A stretch of DNA of 64,000 bases from Agrococcus sp. SL85 (GTDB lineage Bacteria; Actinomycetota; Actinomycetes; Actinomycetales; Microbacteriaceae), in contig NZ_CP113066.1 of the NCBI RefSeq assembly GCF_026625845.1, forward strand, positions 1,550,001 through 1,614,000, given 5' to 3'. Under the pieces are notes generated by a model. It searched no databases and was not told where the DNA came from. It saw only the letters and a program-made list of their open reading frames with translations. This document shows, piece after piece, positions 9,315-18,302 of the stretch. Both the position numbers and the translations under genes were made by a program. Positions within the stretch are counted from its first letter, which is position 1, and each line of letters begins with the position of its first letter.

Positions 9315-10531
9315 TGGCGCAGAACGCCGTCGAGGTGCGGAACGTCTCGAAGACCTTCCGCGTCTACCACGACCGCAACCAGTCGATCAAGGCGACGATC
9401 CTCAAGGGCGGGCGCGCGAAGTACGAGGACTTCTGGGCGCTGCGCGACGTCTCGCTCGACGTGCCGCAGGGCGGCACGTTCGGCCTGCTGGGGCTCAACG
9501 GCTCGGGCAAGTCGACCCTCCTCAAGTGCATCGCGGGCATCCTGCAGCCCAACGACGGCGAGATCACGACGCGCGGCCGCATGGCGGCGATGCTCGAGGT
9601 GGGGTCCGGCTTCCACCCCGAGCTCTCCGGGCGCGAGAACGTCTACCTCAACGGCGCGATCCTCGGGATGAGCGACAAGGAGGTCGACCGCAAGCTCGAG
9701 TCGATCATCGACTTCGCGGGGGTCGAGCGGTTCATCGACCACCCGGTCAAGAACTACTCGAGCGGCATGTACGTGCGGCTGGGGTTCTCGGTCGCGATCC
9801 ACACCCAGCCGGAGCTGATGCTCGTCGACGAGGTCCTGGCCGTGGGCGACAAGGACTTCCAGGCGAAGTGCCTCGGGAAGTTCGACGAGCTCAAGTCCGA
9901 GGGCAAGACGGTCGTGGTCGTCTCGCACTCGATGGGCACCATGCGCACCTTCTGCGACCGGGCGGCGTGGCTGCAGCACGGCGAGCTCCAGTCGGTGGGC
10001 ACGGCCGCCGAGGTGGTCGACCAGTACGCGGGCTCCGGCGAGCCCGTCGTCGAGCTGCCGGGCGGCGGCAAGCGGCGCGGCTCGGGGGAGGCGCTCTTCA
10101 CGCGCATCCAGGTGCTCGGCGCCGACGGGCGCCCCGTCGACGAGGTGTCGCCCGACGAGCCCGTCCGCCTGCGGCTCGACTTCGAGGCGCGGGAGCGGAT
10201 CGAGCGTCCCGTCTTCTCGGCGTCCGTCGTGAACGCCCAGCAGCTCAACATGTTCCGCATCAACGGCATCGATCGCCAGTGGATCCCGGACGTGCTCGAG
10301 CCGGGCCACGGCTCGCTCGAGATCGAGGTCGCCTCGCTGCCGTTCGCATCCGGCGAGTACCACGTGAACGCCGAGCTGCGCGAGCAGGGCAACCCGATCC
10401 CCGCGGACGACCTCCGCGAGTCGTGCGCGATCCGGATCCGCCGCGGCGAGCAGTGGACGGCCCGCTCGCTCGTGTACGTGCCCTCGGCCTTCGAGCGGCT
10501 CGACGCCGGCCTCTCGGCGCCCCGCGACTGA
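9314..10531 (+). CDS. wzt: ABC exporter ATPase with C-terminal glycan-binding-like domain (Wzt-like)
   Basis: 405 residues. The nucleotide-binding domain (about 1-245) has Walker A GLNGSGKST, the signature YSSGM, Walker B LMLVDEVLAVGD and an H-loop in VVVSHS. After a linker near residue 250, residues about 260-405 form a beta-rich extension like the Wzt C-terminal domain, which in Gram-negative O-antigen exporters recognises the modified end of the polymer. TagH-type teichoic acid ATPases have a different C-terminus. The GTG start overlaps the permease stop and sits behind GGAGGAG at 9302-9308 inside the permease gene. The extension implies end-cap-dependent export of a modified glycan; ligand unknown. 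Confidence 0.93.
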   Translation: MAQNAVEVRNVSKTFRVYHDRNQSIKATILKGGRAKYEDFWALRDVSLDVPQGGTFGLLGLNGSGKSTLLKCIAGILQPNDGEITTRGRMAAMLEVGSGFHPELSGRENVYLNGAILGMSDKEVDRKLESIIDFAGVERFIDHPVKNYSSGMYVRLGFSVAIHTQPELMLVDEVLAVGDKDFQAKCLGKFDELKSEGKTVVVVSHSMGTMRTFCDRAAWLQHGELQSVGTAAEVVDQYAGSGEPVVELPGGGKRRGSGEALFTRIQVLGADGRPVDEVSPDEPVRLRLDFEARERIERPVFSASVVNAQQLNMFRINGIDRQWIPDVLEPGHGSLEIEVASLPFASGEYHVNAELREQGNPIPADDLRESCAIRIRRGEQWTARSLVYVPSAFERLDAGLSAPRD

Positions 10532-10666
10532 CGCCGAGGGTCGCTGCGGACTGCTGAGCCGTCCTCGGCGACACGCCGATCCGGAATCGACTCCCGGAAA
10601 CCCTCGAGGGATACTTCAAGGTTCGCTACCCTGTGGAGGTCCCAGCCGTCCGACCATCGGATCCAC

Positions 10667-13423
10667 ATGCGCCTCGCCCGAGTCACGCTCGCCCTGCTGC
10701 TCGCCGTCGTCACCGTCGCCGCCGGGCTCGTCGTCGCCCCGTCGGCGGAACGCGCAGAGGCCGCCGTCGCGAGCGACTTCGACCCCGGCTACATCATCAG
10801 CGACGAGCAGTTCTTCGACGGCCTCGCGATGAGCGGCGTCCAGATCCAGTCGTTCCTCGACAGCCAGGTGCGGACCTGCGCCGCGGGCTACACGTGCCTC
10901 AAGGACTACGCGCAGGCCACTCCGGCGATGCCCGCGAGCATCTACTGCGACGCGATGCCGCAGCGGTCGGACCAGTCGGCCGCGGCGATCCTCTACCAGG
11001 TCTCGCGCGCCTGCGACATCAGCCCGAAGGTGCTGCTCGTGCTGCTCCAGAAGGAGCAGAGCCTGGTCACGCTCACGGCGCCCTCGGCCACCCGCTACGC
11101 GCGCGCCACGGGCTTCGCCTGCCCCGACACCGCGCCCTGCGATGCGAGCTTCGGCGGCTTCTTCTACCAGATCTACTACGCGGCGCGGCAGTTCCAGCGC
11201 TACGCGGCGCACCCCACGAACTACCAGCACCGGGCCGGGCAGACGAATCGGGTGCTCTACAACCCGAACGCGGGCTGCGGCTCGAGCCAGGTCTTCATCC
11301 GCAACCAGGCCACCGCGGGCCTCTACAACTACACGCCGTACCAGCCCAACGCGGCGGCGCTGCGCAACCTCTACGGCACGGGCGACGGCTGCTCGGCCTA
11401 CGGCAACCGGAACTTCTGGCGCATGTGGAGCGACTGGTTCGGCTCCCCGACGGGCGTCGGCCCGCTCGTGAAGGTCGAGAGCACCGGGGAGCAGTACCTC
11501 ATCGACGGCTCGACGCGGTACCGGTTCGAGTCGGCATCGATCGCCTCGGAGTACTCGCGCCTCGGCTCGGTGCAGACCGTCTCGCTCGCCTGGCTCCGCT
11601 CGACGACCGACGGCGGCCAGGTCGGCCGCGTCCTGCGATCCGGCGACGGCCGCACCTTCTTCGTCGACGAGGGCAAGCGGTTCCAGTTCGCCTCCTGCGC
11701 GCAGATGGCGGCGTGGGGCTACGCGTGCTCGGGCACGACGCTGAGCGCGCGCATCCTCGACGCGCTGCAGGACGGCGGCAGGCTCAACGACGTCGTCGGC
11801 TGGGACGGCGCCTGGTGGCGCGTGTCCGGCGGCAGCCGCCAGGAGATCGGCGACACGGGCGTGCTCGGCGCCGCCGGCCTCTCGTACGCGAACTCCTGGC
11901 TGTCCCCCGGGGCGATCGACCACCTCCCGATCGCGTCGCCGCTGCTCGCTCCCGGCTGGGGCGTGCGCGACGGCGGCAGGACCGTCGGCCTGATGGGCGG
12001 CGGCAACGGCAGCGTGGTCTCCCTCGACCAGGGGCAGGTGCGCCTCAGCGCCTTCTCGAGCTTCGCGGTCGTCTCGAGCGCATCGCTCGCCGCCGGCCGC
12101 GCGTCGGCCAGCGCGCTGCCGAACCGCATCGACTACGGCGACTCCGCGTGGATCGTGACGGATCGTGGCCTCCTCGAGGTGTCGAAGGCGCAGTACGGCG
12201 GCGACGCGTTCTTCACCGACCTCGCCTACCCGTTCCTCCGTGGGATGCCCCAGGCCGGCAGCACGTCGACGCGCGACCACTTCCAGGCCGAGGTGGGCTC
12301 GAGCACGGTGTGGATGATCACCGGCGGCCAGCGCCAGCCCGTCGCTGCCTCGCAGGTCGCGTCCCTCGCATCGCAGCGCGGTCTCTCGCCGACGATCCAC
12401 CGCGGCGCGGCCGGCTACCTCAACTGGATGCCCGAGCGCTCGAACTTCGCGCCGGGGACGCTCCTCCGGGACGGCATCTCGGGACAACTGCTGCTGACCT
12501 CCCGCGATGTCACGATCCGCGTCGACTCGCTCGCCGCGCTCGGGCAGCTCGGCCTGAGCACTGCCCCGCGCACCGTCACGCGCTCGGTGCGGAACGGCCT
12601 GCCGCCGATCGGTCCCGCGATCACCGATCCCGGGGTCTGGTGCGGGAGCAGCACCTACCTCGGCAGCGGAGGCCGTGCGATCGGCTTCACGAACCCGGCG
12701 TCGCGCGACGCGTGGGGCTTCACCTACGAGGTGCTGCCGGCGGATGTCTGCGCGCTGCTGCGCCCGACCGGAGAGCGGACCGGTCCGATCGTCGCCGCGC
12801 CCGACGGCGGGCTCTGGCTCATCGAGGGCGGCGTCCGGCGCCCGATCGACTCGAGCCGCACGGCGGACACGCTCCCCGGCGCGTCGGCGGCCCGAGCCAC
12901 CGTGAGCGGGACGACGCTCTACCTGCTGCCGCGCGGCACGATGGTCACGCCGTACTGGTACACGGGCACGCACGTGCAGGCGCATGGCGCCTCGACGTCC
13001 TACCTGGTGGACCAGGGTCGCCTCATGCAGACGAACTCGACCGTCATGTGGGAGCTCGGGCTCTCGCACCGGCCGACGGCCGTGCCGAACGAGGCGATCC
13101 AGGTGTCCAACACGACGGGCTCCCTGCGGACGACGCTCGTCGCCTGCGGCGGCATCTCCTACGCCGCGGTCGACCAGCGACTCGTGCGCTTCCCATGGCG
13201 CGTGGCCGCGGAGTTCGGGAACGACCGATTCACCGAGGTCTCTCCGACGCTGTGCGGCAAGGTGCGCGACTCGTCGCAGTGGATGTCGCCGTACATCCGC
13301 GACTCGAACGGTCAGGCCTGGCTGGTGGACGGCGGCACGCGCACGCGCGTCTCGTCCGTGCCCTCGGGCAACTACGCCCCGATCGTCGACCAGACGATCC
13401 TCAGCGCCATCCCGGCGCGGTAG
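10667..13423 (+). CDS. Large secreted repeat protein with lysozyme-like N-terminal region
   Basis: 918 residues. An N-terminal signal peptide (basic MRLAR, hydrophobic LALLLAVVTVAAGLVV, Ala-rich cleavage site near 33-36) predicts Sec export. Residues about 45-270 hold the actinobacterial landmark YIISDEQFFDG...QIQSFLDSQV, paired cysteines and an alpha-helical stretch ISPKVLLVLLQKEQSLV, which looks like a transglycosylase/glucosaminidase fold. The rest is built from about 11-12 degenerate units with a core like WLVDGGTRTRV (YLIDGSTRYRF, FFVDEGKRFQF, VWMITGGQRQPV, LWLIEGGVRRPI), which suggests a beta-propeller or tandem beta repeats. No sortase motif or C-terminal helix is present, so attachment is non-covalent or absent. 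Role in wall remodelling or glycan binding is inferred only. Confidence 0.75.
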   Translation: MRLARVTLALLLAVVTVAAGLVVAPSAERAEAAVASDFDPGYIISDEQFFDGLAMSGVQIQSFLDSQVRTCAAGYTCLKDYAQATPAMPASIYCDAMPQRSDQSAAAILYQVSRACDISPKVLLVLLQKEQSLVTLTAPSATRYARATGFACPDTAPCDASFGGFFYQIYYAARQFQRYAAHPTNYQHRAGQTNRVLYNPNAGCGSSQVFIRNQATAGLYNYTPYQPNAAALRNLYGTGDGCSAYGNRNFWRMWSDWFGSPTGVGPLVKVESTGEQYLIDGSTRYRFESASIASEYSRLGSVQTVSLAWLRSTTDGGQVGRVLRSGDGRTFFVDEGKRFQFASCAQMAAWGYACSGTTLSARILDALQDGGRLNDVVGWDGAWWRVSGGSRQEIGDTGVLGAAGLSYANSWLSPGAIDHLPIASPLLAPGWGVRDGGRTVGLMGGGNGSVVSLDQGQVRLSAFSSFAVVSSASLAAGRASASALPNRIDYGDSAWIVTDRGLLEVSKAQYGGDAFFTDLAYPFLRGMPQAGSTSTRDHFQAEVGSSTVWMITGGQRQPVAASQVASLASQRGLSPTIHRGAAGYLNWMPERSNFAPGTLLRDGISGQLLLTSRDVTIRVDSLAALGQLGLSTAPRTVTRSVRNGLPPIGPAITDPGVWCGSSTYLGSGGRAIGFTNPASRDAWGFTYEVLPADVCALLRPTGERTGPIVAAPDGGLWLIEGGVRRPIDSSRTADTLPGASAARATVSGTTLYLLPRGTMVTPYWYTGTHVQAHGASTSYLVDQGRLMQTNSTVMWELGLSHRPTAVPNEAIQVSNTTGSLRTTLVACGGISYAAVDQRLVRFPWRVAAEFGNDRFTEVSPTLCGKVRDSSQWMSPYIRDSNGQAWLVDGGTRTRVSSVPSGNYAPIVDQTILSAIPAR

Positions 13424-13431
13424 GCGTCAGG

Positions 13432-13471
13432 CGCAGGAGGGGCGGGCCCGGAGGGTCCCGCCCCTCCTGCG
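13432..13471. terminator. Strong bidirectional hairpin
   Basis: A perfect 15-bp stem (13432-13446 with 13457-13471) with a 10-nt loop lies between the convergent secreted-protein and ligase-like genes. There is no T-tract, as is common in actinobacteria. Confidence 0.8.
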
Positions 13472-13555
13472 TGCACGTGGAGCGCGTCGTCCCCGGTGCG
13501 CGCTCGACGCCCGCGGCGCCGCGGGACCCGCGCGCGAGCCTGCGCGTCGAGCGGG

Positions 13556-14845
13556 CTAGGGCGCGGAGACGGTCGGGATCGCCTCGGTCCGCGGAGCCCG
13601 GGGCGCGATCTGCCGCCGCAGCGGCCCGATCGCGAAGATCGTCAGCAGGATCATGCCGAACTCGATCCACGGTCGCGACTCCGCGAGGCCCTGCACGAAG
13701 AGCGCGACCCAGAGCAGCAGCGGGATGGCGTTCAGGGCTCGCTCGCCGATCGGGGCGCGGTAGAGCGCGCCGAGCGAGTTCGCGACGGCTCGGTACTGGA
13801 GGCCGCCCCAGAGCAGCACGCCCACGATGCCCAGCTGCATGAAGACGTCGAGCCAGACGTCGTGCGCCTGGAGGTACACCATGCCGTGGAGCTCGCCCAG
13901 GCGGTCGAACGGCGGCACCCACGGCAGCCAGTAGCCGAGGTAGCCGACCCCGACGACGGGGCTCGTGAGCCCGAGGTCGATGACCCGGCCCCAGATGTCG
14001 AACCGCCCGGTCATGTCCGCGTCGCGGCCGAGGAAGTCGGTCACGGTCGCCCAGTTGCCCACGATGAGCCCGACGCAGACCAGGCCGATCGCGACGGCGA
14101 TGCCGAAGATCCGGTAGAACGCGGCGCCTCGCCATCGCACCCACGCGACGACGAGGAAGACCAGCACCGCCACCATGGCGGTGGCGAACAGCACCGTCGC
14201 GCTGCGCGTGAGGGCGTGGATGAGGATGGGCAGCGCGACCCATGCCGGCCAGGTGCGGCGGTCGAGGCCCGCAGCGGCGCGGCAGCCGGCGACGACGAGG
14301 GCGATGAGCGCGACCATGCCCAGCAGGTTGGCGTTGCCCATGACGCCGGAGATGCGTCCGCCCTCGAACATGACGCCGCTCGACCAGTGCAGCTCGCCGG
14401 ACACGTCGTCGGGGTAGTCGGCCCAGAGCGGGAAGAGCGGACGCCGCAGCACGAGCGCGACGAACGCCTCGAACAGCAGCGAGGCGATCAGGAGCCCCTG
14501 CATCGTCCAGTGCACGATGTCGAGGATGGTGCGGTACGGCAGCGAGGCGACGAGCACCGCCGAGAGGATCGTGCCGATGAGCACGATCGAGCCGACGAGG
14601 GACCATCCCGGGGAGATCGCCCAGGCCGCCGAGACGGTCGCCATCGCCGCGAACGCGACGAGGGGGACCGGGAGGCGCCACAGCCGCACCCGGAGCAGCC
14701 AGAGCTCGACGCCGACCCAGAGGAAGGTGAGCCCGACGAGCACGCCCCAGGCCGGGTAGCCGATCACGTTCCGGACGGCGTCGCCGCACGCGGCGTTCGC
14801 GACGATCCACGTCGCGAGGAGCGTCCTGCGTGTCTGGGCTGGCAC
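13556..14845 (-). CDS. O-antigen ligase / polymerase-like polytopic membrane protein
   Basis: 429 residues with about ten to twelve hydrophobic helices. A large loop late in the protein contains GRFDIWGRVIDLG, PVVGVGYLGYW and QAHDVWLDVFMQLG, matching the Wzy_C/WaaL pattern in which an Arg in the loop and a conserved His (here in QAHD) are functional. Such enzymes polymerise or ligate undecaprenyl-linked glycans outside the membrane. The GTG at 14845 is chosen because the sequence upstream in frame is non-coding in character; no strong ribosome site is visible. It converges on the secreted repeat protein and is divergent from the mannosyltransferase gene at 14954, consistent with a joint role in surface glycan assembly. 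Confidence 0.8.
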   Translation of the reverse strand: MPAQTRRTLLATWIVANAACGDAVRNVIGYPAWGVLVGLTFLWVGVELWLLRVRLWRLPVPLVAFAAMATVSAAWAISPGWSLVGSIVLIGTILSAVLVASLPYRTILDIVHWTMQGLLIASLLFEAFVALVLRRPLFPLWADYPDDVSGELHWSSGVMFEGGRISGVMGNANLLGMVALIALVVAGCRAAAGLDRRTWPAWVALPILIHALTRSATVLFATAMVAVLVFLVVAWVRWRGAAFYRIFGIAVAIGLVCVGLIVGNWATVTDFLGRDADMTGRFDIWGRVIDLGLTSPVVGVGYLGYWLPWVPPFDRLGELHGMVYLQAHDVWLDVFMQLGIVGVLLWGGLQYRAVANSLGALYRAPIGERALNAIPLLLWVALFVQGLAESRPWIEFGMILLTIFAIGPLRRQIAPRAPRTEAIPTVSAP

Positions 14846-14953
14846 GGATCCATCGTCCCACGCCGCGCCTCGGCGCGTGCCCGCCCTCCACGGCTCCGCC
14901 TCCCGCGCGTGTGGCAGGATCGGCCCAACTGTCCCGCCGACCTCCGGAGCCGC

Positions 14954-15715
14954 ATGCGCGTCGTCGTCCTCGTGCCCACGTACAACGAGCTCGAGGCGCT
15001 GCCCGCGACCATGGACTCTCTGCTCGCGGCGAACCCGGACGTCGAGGTCGTCGTGGTCGATGACGCGAGCCCCGACGGCACCGGGGCGCTCGCCGACCGC
15101 ATGGCCGCAGCCGATCCCCGGGTGACGGTGCTGCACCGCCCCGCCAAGCAGGGACTGGGCGCCGCCTACATCGACGGCATGCGGCACGCCCTGGACCGCG
15201 GCGCCGACGTCGTGGTCGAGTTCGACGCCGACGGCTCCCACCCGGCGACCGCGCTCCCGCGGATGCTGTCCCGGCTGTCGCCGGAGGGCCCCGCCGACCT
15301 CGTCATCGGCTCGCGCTGGGTGCGGGGCGGCGGCATCGTCGACTGGCCGAAGCACCGCGAGGCGATCTCGCGCCTCGGCAACGTGTACGCCCGCACCCTG
15401 CTCGGCTCGCCCGTGCGCGACATGACCGCCGGGTACCGCGCGTACACGGCCGAGCTGCTGCGCGCGATCCCGCTGGATGCGGTGCGCAGCCAGGGCTACT
15501 GCTTCCAGATCGACATGACCAGGCGCGCCCATGAGGCGGGCGCGGTGGTGGAGGAGGTCCCGATCCTCTTCCGGGAGCGGGAGCACGGCGCCTCGAAGAT
15601 GACCTCCGGCATCGTCCGGGAGGCACTGGTCCACGTCACGGGCTGGGCCGCCGGCCGGCTGCTGCGCGGCGCGCGGGAGGCGCTGGGGATGCGGCGGCTC
15701 GAGCGCGTGGGCTGA
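14954..15715 (+). CDS. Polyprenol-phosphate mannosyltransferase (Dpm1/Ppm1-like GT2)
   Basis: 253 residues, one GT-A domain without C-terminal membrane helices, like the catalytic part of actinobacterial Ppm1. Motifs in order are VLVPTYNELEALP, VVVDDASPDGTG, the metal-binding EFDADGSHP, the IGSRWVRGGG loop, DMTAGYRAY and the C-terminal GASKMT. The expected reaction is transfer of mannose from GDP-mannose to polyprenyl phosphate, giving the lipid-linked donor used by extracytoplasmic mannosyltransferases. The ATG at 14954 begins the fold directly. With manA at 17049 it supplies a route from fructose-6-phosphate to a lipid-linked sugar, although manB and manC are not in the window. Confidence 0.87.
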   Translation: MRVVVLVPTYNELEALPATMDSLLAANPDVEVVVVDDASPDGTGALADRMAAADPRVTVLHRPAKQGLGAAYIDGMRHALDRGADVVVEFDADGSHPATALPRMLSRLSPEGPADLVIGSRWVRGGGIVDWPKHREAISRLGNVYARTLLGSPVRDMTAGYRAYTAELLRAIPLDAVRSQGYCFQIDMTRRAHEAGAVVEEVPILFREREHGASKMTSGIVREALVHVTGWAAGRLLRGAREALGMRRLERVG

Positions 15716-15722
15716 GCGCGGG

Positions 15723-15752
15723 CGGGCCGGGGCGGCGGTCCGCCCCGGCCCG
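15723..15752. terminator. Bidirectional hairpin
   Basis: A perfect 13-bp G/C stem with a CGGT loop fills the gap between the convergent mannosyltransferase and acyl-CoA dehydrogenase genes. Confidence 0.78.
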
Positions 15753-15757
15753 GTCGC

Positions 15758-16936
15758 TCAGGCGAAGGCCGACTGGCCCGTGATCGCCTTGCCGACGATG
15801 AGGGCGTTCATCTGCGCGGTGCCCTCGTAGGTGTAGAGCGCCTCCGCGTCGACGAAGAAGCGGGCGACGTCGTAGTCGGTGACGATGCCGTTGCCGCCGC
15901 AGACCTCGCGGCACCAGGCGACGACCTCGCGCATCCGCGCGGTCGTGAAGGCCTTCGCGAGCGCCGAGTGGGCGTCCTCCTGCCGGCCCTCGTCGAGCAT
16001 CCGGGAGACCTGCACGCACAGCGCGATCGAGGCCGTGATGTGGCCGAGCGACTTCGCGAGCAGGTCCTGCACGAGCTGGTGCCCGGCGATCGGCCGACCG
16101 AACTGCACGCGCTCGGTCGTGTAGCGGACGGCGGCCTCGTAGGCGCCGACCATGACGCCCACGGCGCTCCACGCGACCTCGGCGCGGGTCAGGCGCAGCA
16201 CCCGCGCGGTGTCGCGGAAGGAGGCGGCGCCCTGCAGGCGGTGCGACTCGGGCACGCGCACGCCCTCGAGCTCGATGTCGGCGTTCTGCACCATGCGCAG
16301 CGCGATCTTGCGCTCGATCTTCGAGGCGCGGAAGCCCGGCGTCGTCGTCGGCACGATGAAGCCCTTCACCTGGCCGTCCTCGACGTCCTTCGCCCAGATG
16401 ACGACGACGTCGGCGTGCGTGGCGTTGCCGATCCAGCGCTTCGCGCCGTCGAGCACCCACTCGTCGCCCTCGCGACGCGCGGTGGTGCGCAGGCCCTGCG
16501 CGGAGTCGGAGCCCGAGAGCGGCTCGGTGAGGCCGAACGCGCCGATCACCGAGCAGTCGGCGAGGCGCGGCAGCCACTCGGCGCGCTGCTCGGGGCTGCC
16601 GGCGACGCCGATCGAGCCGGCGACGAGGCCGTTCTGCACGCCCACGAAGGTCGCGACGGAGGCGTCGACGCGGCTCATCTCGAGCGCGACCCAGCCGCGG
16701 TAGACGGCGGAGTTCTCGAACCGGGCGGTCTCGGCCCAGCCGGGTCCGACGACGCCGAGCTCGGCGATGCCGGGGATGAGCGACACCGGGAAGGCGTCCG
16801 CGTGCCAGTGCTCCTGGATCTCGGGGCGCACCCGCTCCTCCATGAACGCCCGCACCTCGGCGAGCGATGCGCGCTCCGCGTCGGTCAGGTCGGCGGCGAA
16901 CCCGTAGAAGTCGCTCGTGAGCGGCGTGAACTCCAT
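15758..16936 (-). CDS. Acyl-CoA dehydrogenase, glutaryl-CoA dehydrogenase-like
   Basis: 392 residues, full length for the FAD-dependent acyl-CoA dehydrogenase family. The N-terminal helical domain is followed by FGLTEPLSGSDS (FAD/substrate loop) and IGNATHADVVVIWAK, then a C-terminal helical domain with FGRPIAGHQLVQ. The catalytic Glu is probably E371 in TYEGT, placed as in glutaryl-CoA dehydrogenase, and the ending VGKAITG also matches that subfamily. The ATG at 16936 is preceded on its strand by GACGAGGAGCA, a good ribosome site; a longer frame to 17068 is unlikely. It may act in lysine/tryptophan or short-chain acyl-CoA breakdown; neighbours give no support for a specific pathway. Confidence 0.87.
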   Translation of the reverse strand: MEFTPLTSDFYGFAADLTDAERASLAEVRAFMEERVRPEIQEHWHADAFPVSLIPGIAELGVVGPGWAETARFENSAVYRGWVALEMSRVDASVATFVGVQNGLVAGSIGVAGSPEQRAEWLPRLADCSVIGAFGLTEPLSGSDSAQGLRTTARREGDEWVLDGAKRWIGNATHADVVVIWAKDVEDGQVKGFIVPTTTPGFRASKIERKIALRMVQNADIELEGVRVPESHRLQGAASFRDTARVLRLTRAEVAWSAVGVMVGAYEAAVRYTTERVQFGRPIAGHQLVQDLLAKSLGHITASIALCVQVSRMLDEGRQEDAHSALAKAFTTARMREVVAWCREVCGGNGIVTDYDVARFFVDAEALYTYEGTAQMNALIVGKAITGQSAFA

Positions 16937-17048
16937 TGCTCCTCGTCTCCCGGCCTGGCTCGGCCGTCGCCGCAAGGCTAGGGGCGCCGCCCGGGACCGC
17001 GCCGCGTCGTTGGTACGCTCGTGCAATCTGCCGGAAGGAGACCGCGGC

Positions 17049-18215
17049 GTGTTTGTGCCGATCGCCAACGAGCCGAGGGACTACGCCTGGGGCAGCTCGA
17101 CGCTCATCGCGGAGTACCTCGGCCGTGCCCCGTCCGGGGGCCCGGAGGCCGAGGTGTGGCTCGGCGCGCACCCGGGGAGCCCCGCGCGGGTGACCGGTGG
17201 GAGGCACGAGGGGGCCACGCTCGACGCGGCGATCGAGGCCGAGGGGCTGGCGCAGCCGGCCCTGCTCCTGAAGGTGCTCGCCGCGGCTGCGCCGCTGTCG
17301 CTGCAGGCGCATCCGGACGACGCGCGCGCCCGGGAGGGGTTCGCGCGCGAGGACGCGGCGGGCATCCCGCGCGACGCCCCGCACCGCTCCTACCGGGACC
17401 CGTCCGCCAAGCCCGAGCTCATCGTGGCCGTGACGCCGTTCCAGGCGCTGTGCGGCTTCCGCTCGCGCGAGGAGGCGCTCGTGACGCTCGACGCGCTCGC
17501 CGCGCTCGACGCGCGGATCGCCCCGGTCGCCGAGCGCGTGCGCGCGGGCGACGCGCTCGAGTGGCTGCTCTCCGGCGACCCGGAGGTCGCCGAGGCGGTC
17601 GCGGCGGCCGCCTCGGCTGCGCCCGCGCTCGCCGCGACGCACCCGCGCGACGCCGACACGATCGCGCGGATCACCGAGACCCACCCCGGCGACCCGGGCC
17701 TGCTCGTCGCGCTGCTGCTGCACCGGCTCGAGCTCTCGCCCGGCGAGGCGCTCTTCCTGCCCGCCGGCAACATGCACGCGTACCTCGAGGGCCTCGGCAT
17801 GGAGCTCATGGGCCCGAGCGACAACGTGCTGCGCGGCGGCCTCACGCCCAAGCACGTGGACGTCGCCGAGCTGCTCGCCGTCGTCGACCGCTCGCCGCTC
17901 GCCGATCCCCGCCTCCCCGCGACGCCGCTCGAGGGCGCGATCGCCTATCGGCCCGAGGCGCCGTTCGAGCTGCGTCGCGTCACGGGCGAGCACGCGATCG
18001 GTGGAGCGGGGGAGCGGGTGCGCGGCCTCGTGCTCGCGATCGCCGACACGACCGCGGAGGTCGAGGGCGAGGCGCAGTCGATGGCCCCCGCGGCGGCCGC
18101 GTGGATCGACGCGCCCGGGCCGGTGCGGATCGCATCGGACGGCGCGTGGGTCGCGCTCGAGCGCGACACGCCCGCGCGACCCGCGGTTCCGCAGGATCCG
18201 CCGCGACACTCCTAG
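17049..18215 (+). CDS. manA: Mannose-6-phosphate isomerase, type I
   Basis: 388 residues. It interconverts fructose-6-phosphate and mannose-6-phosphate, feeding GDP-mannose for lipid-linked mannose and wall glycans. The zinc site is visible: Gln and His in LSLQAHPDD, the Glu in KPELIVAVTP, and the His in LPAGNMHAYLEG, followed by MELMGPSDNVLRGGLTPKH. The GTG at 17049 has AAGGAG at 17035-17040 with an 8-nt spacer. A TACGCT at 17014-17019 may be the -10 element. It is divergent from the acyl-CoA dehydrogenase gene and is followed by whiB2, the same partnership as in mycobacteria (manA near whiB2). Confidence 0.95.
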   Translation: MFVPIANEPRDYAWGSSTLIAEYLGRAPSGGPEAEVWLGAHPGSPARVTGGRHEGATLDAAIEAEGLAQPALLLKVLAAAAPLSLQAHPDDARAREGFAREDAAGIPRDAPHRSYRDPSAKPELIVAVTPFQALCGFRSREEALVTLDALAALDARIAPVAERVRAGDALEWLLSGDPEVAEAVAAAASAAPALAATHPRDADTIARITETHPGDPGLLVALLLHRLELSPGEALFLPAGNMHAYLEGLGMELMGPSDNVLRGGLTPKHVDVAELLAVVDRSPLADPRLPATPLEGAIAYRPEAPFELRRVTGEHAIGGAGERVRGLVLAIADTTAEVEGEAQSMAPAAAAWIDAPGPVRIASDGAWVALERDTPARPAVPQDPPRHS

Positions 18216-18225
18216 GATCATCGAC

Positions 18226-18255
18226 TTGACGCGGAGCGAATGACACCGGTGTAAT
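18226..18255 (+). promoter_or_regulatory. Housekeeping-type promoter of the whiB2 gene
   Basis: TTGACG (18226-18231) and TGTAAT (18250-18255) are separated by 18 nt, about 48 nt before the whiB2 ATG. This is the best -35/-10 pair noticed in the window. Confidence 0.6.
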
Positions 18256-18302
18256 TGGTCGCAACGCGGACCCGGCCGGGGCTCCGCAGAACCGGGGGAT
18301 CC

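Noticed and set aside
16937..17068. An N-terminal extension of the acyl-CoA dehydrogenase
   Set aside because: The added residues are basic and low-complexity, while the ATG at 16936 has a good ribosome site.
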